DNA of 64,000 nt from Lepidodermella squamata. Taxonomy: Eukaryota; Gastrotricha. The notes below the pieces were generated by a model. That model was not told the origin of the DNA. It worked only from the letters and a program-made list of their open reading frames with translations, and did not search any database. Position 1 is the stretch's first letter. Each line of letters starts with the position of its first letter. This document shows positions 53,899-64,000 of the stretch, piece by piece. Position numbers and translations under genes: made by a program. The DNA lies in contig JBLDXI010000001.1 in NCBI GenBank assembly GCA_047495785.1, forward strand, positions 1,178,001-1,242,000, written 5' to 3'.

Positions 53899-54572
53899 GT
53901 GCTGGTAATGACGAAAAACAGGTTCGCTGCATTACCAGACTAGTGCACCTGTATAAAAGACAATTAATCATTATGTGTCACACTGTTCTACTTAGGATAG
54001 ACCTGGTCACATGATGCCACCAAACTGGCTTGATAAATCAGCGATTTGTGAATAATACTAATATAATAAATAATTCATCTTTCTCTGCACCTACTGGCGT
54101 ACTGATTTTCTGATAATGCTGCGATAAAAGAGCATAAGTCAGAGAGCCAGCATGCTACGTGAACAAAGGTGAAAAAATATGAGCAGCAGTCAGAAGGTGA
54201 TGAACTAAGGGCTAAGGGGAGCGTTACTTGTTACTTGGAAAGCTGATACAACTTGATTTTGGGGGGAAATGAAATTCTATGATGAAGATCACCATTTCGG
54301 CAAAGTTATTGTTTTTGTTAGCAGGCGACGGTTACGCAAACGTTAGCCACTTCGTATAAGGGGTTATTTTACGAATGGTCTCCTGGGATGTTTCTAGTTG
54401 TCTTAAAAGTTCAATAACTTTCAAGAATGAACTTCAGACTTCATTTTTGATATGCCTAATTCGCCGCATTTTGGCCCATTTGGAAGTGACCCTACCGTCG
54501 TTCGGGGCGAGTTGGTCAGTGAAAAAATAACAATTTACTCCTGATTTTATTGCTTATTTAAAATAAGCGAAC

Positions 54573-54702
54573 AGCTCGTTCACGTCGCAGAAGACCCGCA
54601 CTTCAGAAAATGTCTGACAGTACACCGAGTACGATAAATGCTTTTTACTGAATTCTACTGTAAAAGATACACTTGTGAGTTCTTCCGCGACGTGAACGAG
54701 CT
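54573..54702. repeat. Short foldback, 24-bp arms
   Basis: AGCTCGTTCACGTCGC at 54573-54588 and its exact complement at 54687-54702; with one mismatch the arms extend to 24 bp. The 82-bp loop has no features. May be a small MITE remnant. Confidence 0.5.
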
Positions 54703-55972
54703 GCGACCCTAGTCTCAGCATCGACTGAAGATTCGGGATGCGCGAAATGTGGATCTACGACTCAAACGGCATACTGATATCAATTTAAATCAGAATAGCC
54801 TGTTGTTTTACCTATAGACTTGCCTTCCGCTGAAAATAGCTGAAAATGATTAGAACAGCGCGAAAAGATACACTTTTCACTTTACAGTGGTCAAATATGA
54901 CTAAAGCGTCGGAAACTCACCTCATCGTCGCAATCACTTGAACGCGACTTGAACAAGGGTGAGCATGCCGTTCACCGTGTCTCAAGGCGCCGGTCTGCTA
55001 TCTTCAAAACTAAATTTTGACTTATTATGTATGCCATCGGAATTTCATTCCGCGATTGTAGCAAATGACTATAATAGTATCAAGCTGCTTTTTTTGCGCT
55101 CCGCTTAATGCTATTAATGCAGAGGTCATCTTAATTATCTTCAATAAATTTCTTCGCTATCAGAAACGACATACCCGGAGGTAGCGTCTAGAACATGTAA
55201 TTTAATCGATTTCGCTCGATCTACATCGAAATCGTCGTCATCATCGACGATGCCGCGGTCTTCTTATTCACCGACAAGATTCTCCTCTTCGCCATAGCCG
55301 AAGTTCTCCTCCTCCTTGTCCTGCTTTGACTTTGAAAGTCGAACTGAACAAATCAAGAGTAACGTATCAATTTGTTTCCTCTTACTGCGTTCACTTTTCC
55401 TGTCTTAAATCTGAACCTGTCCTGAAATTATCTGTTGCTTTTTTCTTCAAACATTGTCAAGCTGCCCTCCCTTGGGTGTCATAGCTTTTAAATAAATAAT
55501 AAATAAAAAACCTTTTAAGGTGTCGTATAAAAATGTTACATTACCGTGGCGTGGGGTAATTTGACCGTAAAAGTCGCCTTCTGGTCGATTTCACATCGAT
55601 AAAAACGTTTTTCACGAATTTTTTTAATAGGAACATTCCTTGCCACCTCAGCTACATTTCCCTTTTTACAGAATTCGAAAATCGTTTTTTAAATGACAAG
55701 GATGGTCAGTACCAACTCGTTTACTTTAGGCGTTGAGATTTAGAGCATTTATAACAAGGAATTCTGGGATCGGATGAAAACGCCGTTTTCACAGAAAGAT
55801 TCCTCTCGGTGATACCTTTCAGTTGGCACCTTGAACTCAGAAAACTGAAGTCGCAATCCCAAGCGGTAATTTTACCTGAATTTTGTGAGGTAACTTGGCC
55901 GATTTTAATTTGGCCAAGACATGATCATGATGAATGATGAATCATTGTCCTAGTTTCTGCCAAATGGTTCAT

Positions 55973-56287
55973 CCCGATGAAAGCAGCAAACTTTCCGATA
56001 AAATAAGCTCGTAATAATGATAATGCGATGTAGCTATGAACCACTGTTTTTCCGACGGTTTAAGTTAAAAGTTAAGTTTAAGTTTAAGTTTGCACCCTAA
56101 AAAACCCGAAGGCCGAAGTACAGACCTAGATGTTTACGTCGGAACAACAATAACTTACTTAAGTCATCGGAAAGTAAAAATTAGAATATTTTTAACTTAA
56201 ACCGTCGGAAAAGCAGTGGCTCATAGCTACATCGCATTATCGTTATCACGAGCTCATTTTATCGGAAAGTTTGCTGCTTTCATCGGG
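55973..56287. repeat. MITE-like element with 98-bp terminal inverted repeats
   Basis: Arms 55973-56070 and 56190-56287 are inverse complements with a few mismatches and no net indel (for example CCCGATGAAAGCAGC against GCTGCTTTCATCGGG, TTCCGACGGTTTAAG against CTTAAACCGTCGGAA). The 119-bp centre contains TTAAG-type direct repeats (AAGTTTAAGTTTAAGTT). An 83-codon frame that begins in the right arm is incidental. Largest foldback in the window. Confidence 0.75.
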
Positions 56288-58013
56288 AAAGCTTCGAAAG
56301 CTGAAGCCTTTAATTCCGCGACATTACAAGACTCGAGTAAGCGAATCGATAAAGCCCGAGCTTTTCAGCTCGTTATTCAGAAGTCTTTTCACGCAAAAAC
56401 CGCAATATTGGGAATAATTTCTTCCCCGATCAGGGGCAGCGAAGCTTCATATTGCATGCCTTTCTGAAGCGATTCATCTTGGGCTTCGACTTTTAATCCC
56501 AGTCACTGAAGTCACGGGGCTCTGCAACCTTAAAATAGAAAATAAAAATCATTATTGTAGGCTGCAATTATTTGGCGAATTTCTCAGGTTTAAAGCCTGG
56601 AAAAAATGTCGCAAACTTATAGCCAAAAATATGAAATTTCACTGATTTTTAAATTAAGGAGGATTCAAACTAACGGCAATCAGCCACGGGTATCAAATTT
56701 TAACGAGCCGTATGCTCCTTCCTAAAATTGAAAATAAGAAATCGATGGAAAATGAAAAATTGCAGTCCCGAAGGGAAAAGAGTTATCCAGGTGATTTTCT
56801 TAAGAAAGATTTTAAACCGAAAATCTTTAACCGATAATTTTTTGAAAATGTCCTCTGAGCTCGTGGCTCGTGCTAAATTTCAAGTTGAATTTAAAGTGTG
56901 TTGTTGATACGCATTTACATTAAAATTTTTCACAGCTTGTTTTTTCTTCGAGTGAGCAACACAGTTTTGCATGGTGCAAATAATCGATTTTTCGATATTG
57001 ATATTCTCGACAACGAAGCCGAATCCCGCAACGGGGTTCGGTTCATTATAACCGTAAAGAAATGCCCAATTTTTTTATAAATTTTTTTTAAGAATTTATG
57101 AGCAAGGAATGTTTTTATTCGATCAAAAAATAAACTAGCACCTAAATAAACTAAATTATGAGATGTACATATTTTCGGCCAAATTTATAATGGCCGATCC
57201 ACGATAATTAAGTTTCAATGCGAAGTGTGTGAGTGTCCGATCTGTATTTTTTAGTGTCCGATTATTGTCTATGGCCACAACGCTACCCTGATGTGTACAG
57301 GAAACCACTGGGTAGAGGGTAGATGGTAGAGGGTTAAAAATCCTTTGCTTTCCATTCTCAAAATGTAAAAAATGTCTGTCTTCGAATTTCACAGATGCTC
57401 AGAGAAAAGGGTACATTCGTAGCCAAATGTATTTCCTAGGATCTCAGACTAGACACTAGACAAAATATAGTACGAGTCGTGACCAAGAGGGAACTTGGAC
57501 GCACTTCTTGCTTGATCACTCCCCCAGCGTGATGAAATGCTTCCGCTTCCGCGTTCTTTTGAGCGTCTCCGACGAATAACTTGCCGCCTACTTATTCGAG
57601 GAAGTAAATGTCGTTATGGGTCACGAGAAAACGTCCAGTCGTATTGTCGCGATGATATAATGCGTGATTTGAATGCTTCGCTGGTGATTTCTGAACGTGT
57701 TCACCTTATCAGTGCATCGGAGGCGTGGAAGTAAGTCTAAAAACATCGCCGGGTCGTGTTTTATTAAAAGCTTTGCTCCCAATTCGGAAAGGACGTTCAT
57801 GCGTAATGTTGAGCTAGAGAGTGGCTCGACGGAATTCACTTTCACGGAAAACTGTCATCTTTCCAGTCGCCCTCTCTGGAAAAATATTTCCGCTTCCGAA
57901 TTCAAAAGAGCTGCGTAGACTGTCGTGTATCCTATTCATTCGAAGATAAATATAAGGCTTCATTTCAGCCCAAAAAAGTTCACTTTTTGAGAAAGATTTC
58001 AAAAGCAAATAAT

Positions 58014-59315
58014 ATGAACTATTCAACGCTGCCCACGATAGGAACATCTTGGGTATTAGCTACATTAGCTGACCACGGCGATGAGAAACCGAGGCCATAC
58101 TTCATCGGATGGTTCCACGATCTCGGGAAGACAACGTTCGAACAACGCTTCGGACAATTCATGGTGTACCTGACCATCTCAGTCCTAGCTGTAATCGCTA
58201 GCATTTGGAATGGGATTCTGTACTACAAGCGTTCGGTCCGTAGAGATTTCTTGGTGTTGGTTTCATTGCTTGGAGCGGCGAATTCGGTTCTTTGCGTTCT
58301 CTACGCTGTTATGGTAGGGCTGACGCTGGAGACAGGGTTCTGGGAGGGCGGTTCAACTGGCTGCGTTTTGCTGCATTGGTTCTTATTCTCAAGCGGCACT
58401 GCAGCTCCGTGGCTTTTCATGCTGATCAGCTACGAACGAAAGCTCTTATTACTTTCGGATGGTCTCCACTCCGCAGCCAACTCGAAAAGGGTGAGTTTAT
58501 CAATCGGTAAAACGTTATCTTATATATCTACAATCGATACATTTTTAGGTGGCTATTTTCGCCGCCTTGAGCGTTGTCATCGTCACAGTAACATGGGCCA
58601 CGCTATGCTTCTACCCCTTCAGAGCTTTCAGCATGCAGCTTATCCCCGTGCCAGGCTTCAACAACGGTTCTGCCATAGCGTTATGCGGAGGGTTCGGATA
58701 TCGTTTTTTCGGAAGCTATGACACAACGTTGCTCGTTGTGATCTACTACGCCGTAGTTGTCAGTGTGCCAAGCTGCATAATCGCCTACAACTACTGGTAC
58801 GTGATTGAACTATTTTTCAAAGACATTTCTTATTTCCATATTTCAGGAAAATATTCGGTCTCTTTCGTTCGATTCGGCAAAGATATCGCGGCGTGGGTTC
58901 AAGATTCAGGTCAAGAGTAAACACAGTCACTACAACGCGAAAGACTTCGACTGTAAATACAATAACAACTGGTACTGCAGGTTCAGCCTCGACAGCCGCA
59001 ACCCGCAACATGGCGGACGATTGGAAAACTCGGGAGCTGTTCTTCGTCAAGCAATCAATGGTGTCTTTGTTGGTCTACACCCTGTTTCGCGTTCCTGTGT
59101 TGATTTCATTCGTATTGACTATTTACTTCGAAGACTTAGGGCCTCAATTGCTGACCGCTCCGATTCACAAAGCTACGACTTTGATTTACATGAGTGAAGC
59201 TTTTATTGGACCAGCTCTTCAAAGCGTTAAGCCTGGCTTTACTAATGACGTGGCCAGATGGAAGACCAAGATCTCGAAAAAATTATCTGCGCTGTTCAAG
59301 TGTCGAGAGCGATGA
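58014..59315 (+). CDS. Orphan seven-transmembrane receptor, tandem copy 1
   Basis: 397 residues from exons 58014-58490, 58549-58796 and 58847-59315 (introns 58 and 50 bp, phases 0 and 2, both GT-AG). Seven hydrophobic segments: QFMVYLTISVLAVIASIW, DFLVLVSLLGAANSVLC, TM3 starting GCVLLHWFLFSSG with the ECL1 Cys and ending SYERK, then VVIVTVTWATLCFY, TLLVVIYYAVVVSV, VSLLVYTLFRVPVLISFVL and a TM7 with FIGPALQSVKP. A second Cys in ALCGGFGYRF could pair with the TM3 Cys. DRY is replaced by YER and NPxxY is absent, so class A assignment is uncertain. A Thr-rich third intracellular loop follows TM5. Start at 58014 (MNYSTLPTIG) aligns with the paralogues. Confidence 0.8.
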
Positions 59316-59672
59316 GCTATTACCATGTTACAGCTTTCACCATGCTTTACCATGTTATTCTTAGATCTTAGCGACAAAAATTTAACAGCGTATAGTAAAA
59401 ATATCAGAACATCGTCAACGTATGAGTGGAAGATGAGAAGTTGAAATCTGCGTGACGAAGGAAACGTAGCCAGGTAAAATATCTCAGCAATCAAGTTCAA
59501 ATAACTGCCTTGCATTTTAATCTCTTGGGCAGTTGCGCGTTCGTGCTCATAATTGGGTATATCAACCTCCCCCTCAGAGATGAACGGCTCATTGCGCCTG
59601 ACTTTGCAAAAATCGAAACTCACTGAAACTCCTGCTTTTTCTTGATTTTACATAAAAGAATCTCACGTTTTC
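59316..59672. other. Spacer before 7TM copy 2 with conserved promoter block
   Basis: Nothing coding. The block 59524-59610 (GCGTTCGTGCTCATAATTGGG, TATCAA, AGATGAACGGCTCATTGCGCC) recurs upstream of copy 3 at about 61940-62030. Confidence 0.5.
59524..59610 (+). promoter_or_regulatory. Conserved block upstream of 7TM copy 2
   Basis: Shares TGCGCGTTCGTGCTCAT, ATTGGGTATATCAA and GAGATGAACGGCTCAT with the region before copy 3. About 65-150 bp upstream of the ATG, so a candidate core promoter or 5' UTR element. Confidence 0.4.
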
Positions 59673-60920
59673 ATGTCTTGCAAAATTAATTGTACGTACG
59701 ACTCGATTGGGAAGTCTTGGGTGATAGCGAAACTAATCGACCAGGGTGATGACCAACCCCGACCCTATTTTATCGGATGGTTTCACGACCTGTCAAAAAC
59801 TACAATGCAGTCAAGACTACCTATTATGATCAGCTACTCCTTATTCACGCTGCTAGCCATTACTGCAAGCATATGGCTAGCACTCCTATATTTCAAGCGT
59901 TCAGCACGTCGCGATTTCTTAGTACTGGTTTCACTTCTAGGCGCTAGTAATTCTCTGCTTTGTTTCGCCCACGCAATCTTCGTCGGAATGACATTTCGTA
60001 GTGGGTTTTGGGAGGGAGGGTCGGAGAGTTGTGCATTTCTCCATTGGTTACTCTTCACGTCTGGAGCATCGGGACCTTGGTTTTACATGCTGATCAGTTA
60101 TGAGCAGAAGTTGTGCCTGCTATCAGATGGCGTCCATTCATCCGCGAACTCAAAACGAGTATGTTTGAAAAATTCTCTAATAGGTTATGACTTCACTTCG
60201 GTACAGGTTGCTTTTTGGGCTGGATCTAGTTTAATTACCGTCGCTATCACATGGGCTACGTTGTGTTTCTATCCATTCCATGCCTTCAGCCTTCAGAAAA
60301 TCAGCGTTCCTGGTGTGAATAACAACACTCCAATTGCGCTATGTGGCGGCTTTGGTTACCACTTTGTGGAAACTTACGATACAACGCTCCTAATCGTGAT
60401 CTATTACGCCATCATCGTCAGCATACCGATTACTTTTATCGTTCATAATTACTTGCAAGTTTTTTGTATTGTGATTAATTTATAAATAACCTTGATTCCA
60501 AATAGGAAGATTTTCGGAAGATTCCGCTCAATCAGAATTACAAGCGTTGCCACGACCCAGCAACGCTTTCCAGCTGCATCATCGAGGTCAGCAATCTATT
60601 CTACGACTGCGATATTGGAAGATTGGAGGTCCCGCGAGCTATTCTTTGTGAAGCTATCGATAATATCCCTCGTAATTTACGCGTTACTCCGGATTCCATT
60701 GTTGATATCATTCGTTCTGACAATGTACTACGAAGACCTTGGCCCGCAGTTGCTAACTGCCGATGCGCACAAAGCAGCAGCTTTGATCTACATGGCTGAT
60801 TCGATTTTCGGTCCAATGCTGCTTAGCCTAAAACCAAGTTTTTCCTCTGATCTAAAAGAGCTCAAGTCGCGAATTCGTGAGAAATGTTCGCTTTGGTGTG
60901 CACTATTATTTGCAAAATAA
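59673..60920 (+). CDS. Orphan seven-transmembrane receptor, tandem copy 2 (GC-AG intron)
   Basis: 382 residues from exons 59673-60158, 60207-60454 and 60506-60920. Intron 1 is GT-AG, phase 0. Intron 2 must begin with GC (ACTT/GCAAGT) to keep the frame HNYL/KIFGRF seen in copy 1; the nearby GT four bases on would shift the frame. Exon 2 is 248 nt in all three copies. N-terminus MSCKINCTYDSIGKSW, then the family phrase RPYFIGWFHDLSKTT. TM3 ends SYEQK. TM7 region DSIFGPMLLSLKPSF. No signal peptide. Ligand and family unknown. Confidence 0.8.
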
Positions 60921-61559
60921 CTGTTCGAAAGTTAGCTGAAAGACCGATAACAATTGTCAGCCTACGTGCTGAGTACTGATATAATAGGCTATTAATTACG
61001 GCAATGTACTTTTTCAAATATTAGATCAGAAATCATGAAAATTAGAATTCTGGAATTATTATGCGCGTAGTAAATATACCAGAACATCTTCAGTATTAGG
61101 AAAAAAGATGACTATGTCGGGAAAAAGGAGAAGTCAATATCCGTGCGTCAGCGAATGTTGTGACTTCAATCCCAGGAGCTAGAGAAAAGTATATAAGTTA
61201 TCATTTCTTCGAACACAATGATGGTTAGCGCAGTGATTACTTCTCATTTTTGCAATTCCCTTGCGTGGGAAAATATGTATTAATAGTTCCCTAGGGGGCA
61301 AACTGCAAACTGCAGTATTTTCACGTGTATCTCGTGCATGTATTATCTTGGAAAAAGTGGGCCTTCGAAAAAATTCGAAAATGTTGAAACTCGTCTCCGC
61401 ATTCGTTACACTCGGCTGCGCCTCACTCTTGCTTCGACTCGTTTCAAGCTTGGAAGTGACCAATTTCGTTTTATTTCCGGCTCTTTTTACCTGCCAGTGT
61501 TATACCCGCCAGTGAGATCGTCGTTGAGAAGCGTAAGCGGAAGGAAGAAACTAGTTGTT

Positions 61560-61735
61560 GGTTACTTTTCTCGCTTCGCTCGACTGCGACAAAAATTAAT
61601 CGCTGCTTTCTCGCCTCGCTCGGTGCCTCGCTACGCTCGTCCCAAAATCCTTGCCCCGTAATGCTCGCTCCGCTCGCTCTTACGGCGGGGCAAGGATTTT
61701 GGATCATGGCTCGCTTCGCTCGCATTTTAAAAAAT
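61560..61735. repeat. CGCTCG-rich palindromic segment with hairpin
   Basis: Many copies of TCGCTTCGCTCG, CTCGCTCGG, GCTCGCTCCGCTCGCTC. At 61639-61703, CCAAAATCCTTGCCCCGTAA and TTACGGCGGGGCAAGGATTTTGG face each other around a short loop. Base composition is unlike the surrounding AT-rich DNA. Could be a transposable element end or an insertion from a foreign source. Confidence 0.5.
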
Positions 61736-61939
61736 CCGCCTTAAACTGTCAATATGTAAAGTTTTCCCCTAGGTGAATTATGTAACATAATTGTAATATG
61801 TGAGCTGTCCCCTAGAGCATGAGTTCGCCAGAATCTTCAGCAGGGCGTTTGATCAGTTAAAAATGCCCGAATTGAGAGTAACATGAGATATCAGTGAAAA
61901 ACAACGTTTGTCAGCGATGCAGTTCAAATATTTGCAAGG

Positions 61940-62030
61940 GATTTTATGCGTTCGTGCTCATTATTGGGGATATCAATTTCATTCTAAGATATGAACGGTT
62001 CATCTCGCCTGATTATTCGCAAGAAATCGA
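61940..62030 (+). promoter_or_regulatory. Conserved block upstream of 7TM copy 3
   Basis: Counterpart of 59524-59610: TGCGTTCGTGCTCATTATTGGG, GATATCAATTTC, AGATATGAACGGTTCATC. Spacing to the ATG is close to that in copy 2. Confidence 0.4.
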
Positions 62031-62100
62031 ATCTAACAACTAACATAAAAACCCGCCTTTTCTAGATTTCAAATCCGGAAATCTCAAATTTTCGTACATA

Positions 62101-63353
62101 ATGCCTTGCAAAAGTAATTGTACGTATGACTCGATTGGGAGATCTTGGATTATGGCAAAACTAATCGACCAGGGTGATGATCAGCCCCGACCCTATTTTA
62201 TCGGATGGTTTCACGACCTGTCAAAAACTACAATCCAGTCACGACTACCTTTTATGATCAGCTACTCTTTAATCACGCTGCTCTCCATTAGTGCAAGCAT
62301 ATGGCTAGCTGTTCTGTACTCGAAACGTTCGGCGCGTCGCGATTTCTTGGTACTAGTTTCACTTATAGGCGCTAGTAATTCTCTGTTTTGCTTCGCTTAC
62401 ACAACCTTGCTTGGAATGACATTTCGTAGTGGGTTTTGGGAGGGAGGATCAGAGAGTTGTGTATTCCTTCATTGGTTACTGTTTACTTCTGGAACATTGG
62501 GGCCGTGGTTTTACCTGTTGATTAGTCATGAGCAAAAAATATGCTTGCTATCAGGCGTAGCCACTTCATTAGCGAACTCAAAACGGGTATGTTTCAAAAA
62601 TGTCCTTATTGTTGATGACTTTTTTGCGGATAGGTTGCTTTTTGGGCTGGATCTAGTTTAATTACCGTCGCTATCACATGGGCTACGTTGTGTTTCTATC
62701 CATTCCATGCCTTTAGCCTTCAGAAAATCAGTGTCCCTGGGGTGAACAACAACACTCCAATCGAGTTATGTGGTGGCTTTGGTTATCGATTCATTGGAAA
62801 ATACGATACAACGCTCCTAGTTGTGATCTATTACGCCATCATCGTCGGCGTACCGATTTTCATCATCGTTCATAATTACCTGCAAGTTTTTCGTTTCTAT
62901 TGTGATCGATTTATTAATGAACTTATTATTTCTAACAGGAGAATTTTCAGAAGATTCCGCTCAATCAGAATCAGAAGCATTGCCGCGAGACGTCAAGATG
63001 TTCTAACTGGATCATCGAGCTCAACGATCAATTCAACGAATGCGATGTTGGAAGATTGGAGGTCCCGCGAGCTTTTCTTTGTGAAGCTATCAATAATATC
63101 ACTCGTACTCTACGCATTACTCCGGATTCCAGTGTTGGTATCATTCGTTCTAACAATGTACTACGAAGACCTGGGCCCGCAGTTGCTAACTGCCGATGCC
63201 CATAAAGCAGCATCTGGGATCTACATGGCTGATTCGTTTATCGGTCCACTGCTGCTGAGCTTAAAACCAAGTTTTTCTTCTGATCTAAAAGAGCTCAAGT
63301 CAAAAATACGCGAGAAATGTTCGCTTTGTTGTGCACTATTATTTGCAAAATAA
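62101..63353 (+). CDS. Orphan seven-transmembrane receptor, tandem copy 3 (GC-AG intron)
   Basis: 382 residues from exons 62101-62586, 62634-62881 and 62939-63353, exon lengths identical to copy 2. Intron 1 is GT-AG; intron 2 starts GCAAGT (ACCT/GCAAGT) as in copy 2. Very similar to copy 2; differences cluster in the TM2-TM3 region (CFAYTTLLGMTF) and third intracellular loop. TM3 ends SHEQK. The shared GC donor suggests copies 2 and 3 arose from one parent after split from copy 1. Confidence 0.8.
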
Positions 63354-63465
63354 CAGTTTGTAAGATAGCTGAAAACCGATAAGAATTGTCTGCCGTCACT
63401 GATAAGACAGGTCATTACCTACGGTATGTGTGTGGATTTTCAAGTGTGAGATCATGTCGTGAAAT

Positions 63466-64000
63466 ATGAGGATTCTGAAGTTAATAAAACATCACGTGCT
63501 GCTGTTAGCATTTCTCTCGTATGGCGCTTTAAGTCAAACTACTTGGCCCTGTGAGCCCACTGATCAGTATTACCAATGCGCTGGAAGTAAAACGTGTATA
63601 CCTCGTGGTTACATCGGAGATTTTATCATCGATTGGTGAGTTAGCAAACCAGATTTCAAAATGTTCATCAAAATAAAGAATTCACAGTTCGGAAGGTGAT
63701 GACGAGCGTGGTTTTGGTTTCTGCGATTTCGAACTGGGTACGATCTCTTTAAAATATTTATCCAATCAAATAGCAATACTTTGAATAAAAGGGAAACCTT
63801 CTGCTGGCAATACGGACCAATTGTGCTCTTGGAAGACATTGGCGAACGTCGAAGGCATCTTCCCCCTCACTCAGCGCTCTGGCGTACCAGCAAGCTACGA
63901 ACCCATCACAGATGGGCCCCCGACTTTGAACTCTAATGGCTGGTATTTGTACTCAATTCCTAAACGAATCTGTGAGAATATCGCATTGATCAAAATATAT
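63466..64000 (+). CDS. LDLa-MAM secreted or surface protein, partial (runs off window)
   Basis: Exons 63466-63635, 63688-63737 and 63792 to the window end (introns 52 and 54 bp, phases 2 and 1). Signal peptide HHVLLLAFLSYGALSQ, then an LDL receptor class A module: CEPTDQYYQC..., SKTCIPRGYIGDFIIDCSEG, DDERG, with the DxxDC/DDE calcium cage. Immediately afterwards a MAM domain starts (FGFCDFELG, then DQLCSWKT), continuing to the edge (NGWYLYSIPKRIC). The small size of exon 2 (50 nt) explains why no long frame is visible. The rest of the protein lies outside the window. Confidence 0.7.

Larger units (their letters stand above)
53899..58013. other. 4.1-kb gene-poor region
   Basis: No frame with a recognisable domain. 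Contains two inverted-repeat structures (54573-54702 and 55973-56287) listed separately, AT-rich filler and a mild repetition of GGTAGAGGGTAGATGGTAGAGGG near 57310-57335. Open frames near 57537-57918 overlap on both strands and share no features with neighbouring genes. The right end holds the promoter of the first 7TM gene. Confidence 0.5.
60921..62100. other. Spacer between 7TM copies 2 and 3
   Basis: 1.2 kb, partly duplicated: the first 50 bp after the copy 2 stop resemble those after copy 3, and 61940-62030 matches the copy 2 promoter block. The middle (61260-61740) is a GC-rich segment full of CTCGCTTCGCTCG words and a hairpin; frames at 61179-61725 arise from it and are not called. Confidence 0.5.

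Noticed and set aside
56216-56467. 83-codon frame in the gene-poor region
   Set aside because: Starts in the right arm of the foldback and has no features.
1-64000. CRISPR arrays, bacterial operons or phage
   Set aside because: No regularly spaced repeats of that kind; spliced genes throughout indicate eukaryotic DNA.

Overview
The window looks like part of the nuclear genome of a small invertebrate animal with a compact genome. Genes are split by short introns (mostly about 45-100 bp, a few up to about 460 bp) with canonical splice sites. The families are metazoan: class C (GABA-B-like) receptors, cytosolic sulfotransferases, a CYP3-clan-like P450, SLC49-type MFS transporters, a Cys-loop ion channel subunit, sushi/CCP, LDLa-MAM and Ly6-type proteins. 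The phylum cannot be fixed from the sequence. A micro-invertebrate (tardigrade, nematode, rotifer or small annelid) fits best.

Layout. 1-34.7 kb is dominated by a cytosolic sulfotransferase (SULT) cluster on the minus strand: a partial copy at the left edge plus eleven further copies (4.3-8.6, 9.8-15.5, 16.4-19.4, 23.5-27.2 and 33.6-34.7 kb). Three intron architectures coexist: none, one phase-0 intron, or two phase-1 introns. One copy (16.4-17.4 kb) has lost PAPS-binding residues. Two intronless class C receptor genes (1.3-3.6 kb and 20.1-22.4 kb) are interspersed, as are a Ly6/three-finger GPI-type protein (25.5 kb), two small hydrophilic proteins (28.4-29.3 kb) and a tandem pair of SLC49A4-like transporters (29.4-33.2 kb).

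35-38.4 kb holds two tandem copies of a secreted Cys/Gly/Ala-rich protein and a two-exon diaminopimelate decarboxylase (lysA-like) gene, a bacterial-type function not expected in animals. The tandem duplication carried along a copy of the 3' end of lysA, which now sits as a relic between the two secreted-protein genes. 38.9-41.9 kb is a five-exon type II membrane LicD/fukutin-like protein with a very long charged stem. 42.5-44.1 kb is a P450 and 45.4-46.6 kb a pLGIC subunit. 46.7-51.1 kb is an NB-ARC-ankyrin (NLR-like) gene with a tRNA-Thr(CGU) inside its only intron. 51.7-53.9 kb is a secreted sushi-repeat protein transcribed divergently from it. After a 4 kb gene-poor stretch with foldback repeats, 58.0-63.4 kb carries three tandem copies of an unassigned 7TM receptor, two of which use GC-AG introns. 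The window ends inside an LDLa-MAM secreted protein.

The genes do not form one pathway. The common theme is environment-facing functions grown by local tandem duplication: xenobiotic or steroid conjugation (SULT, P450), chemoreception (class C and orphan 7TM receptors) and surveillance or secreted recognition proteins. Several short inverted-repeat elements lie between genes and in introns. All exon joins were derived by matching reading frame, splice consensus and paralogue alignment; none is supported by transcripts.
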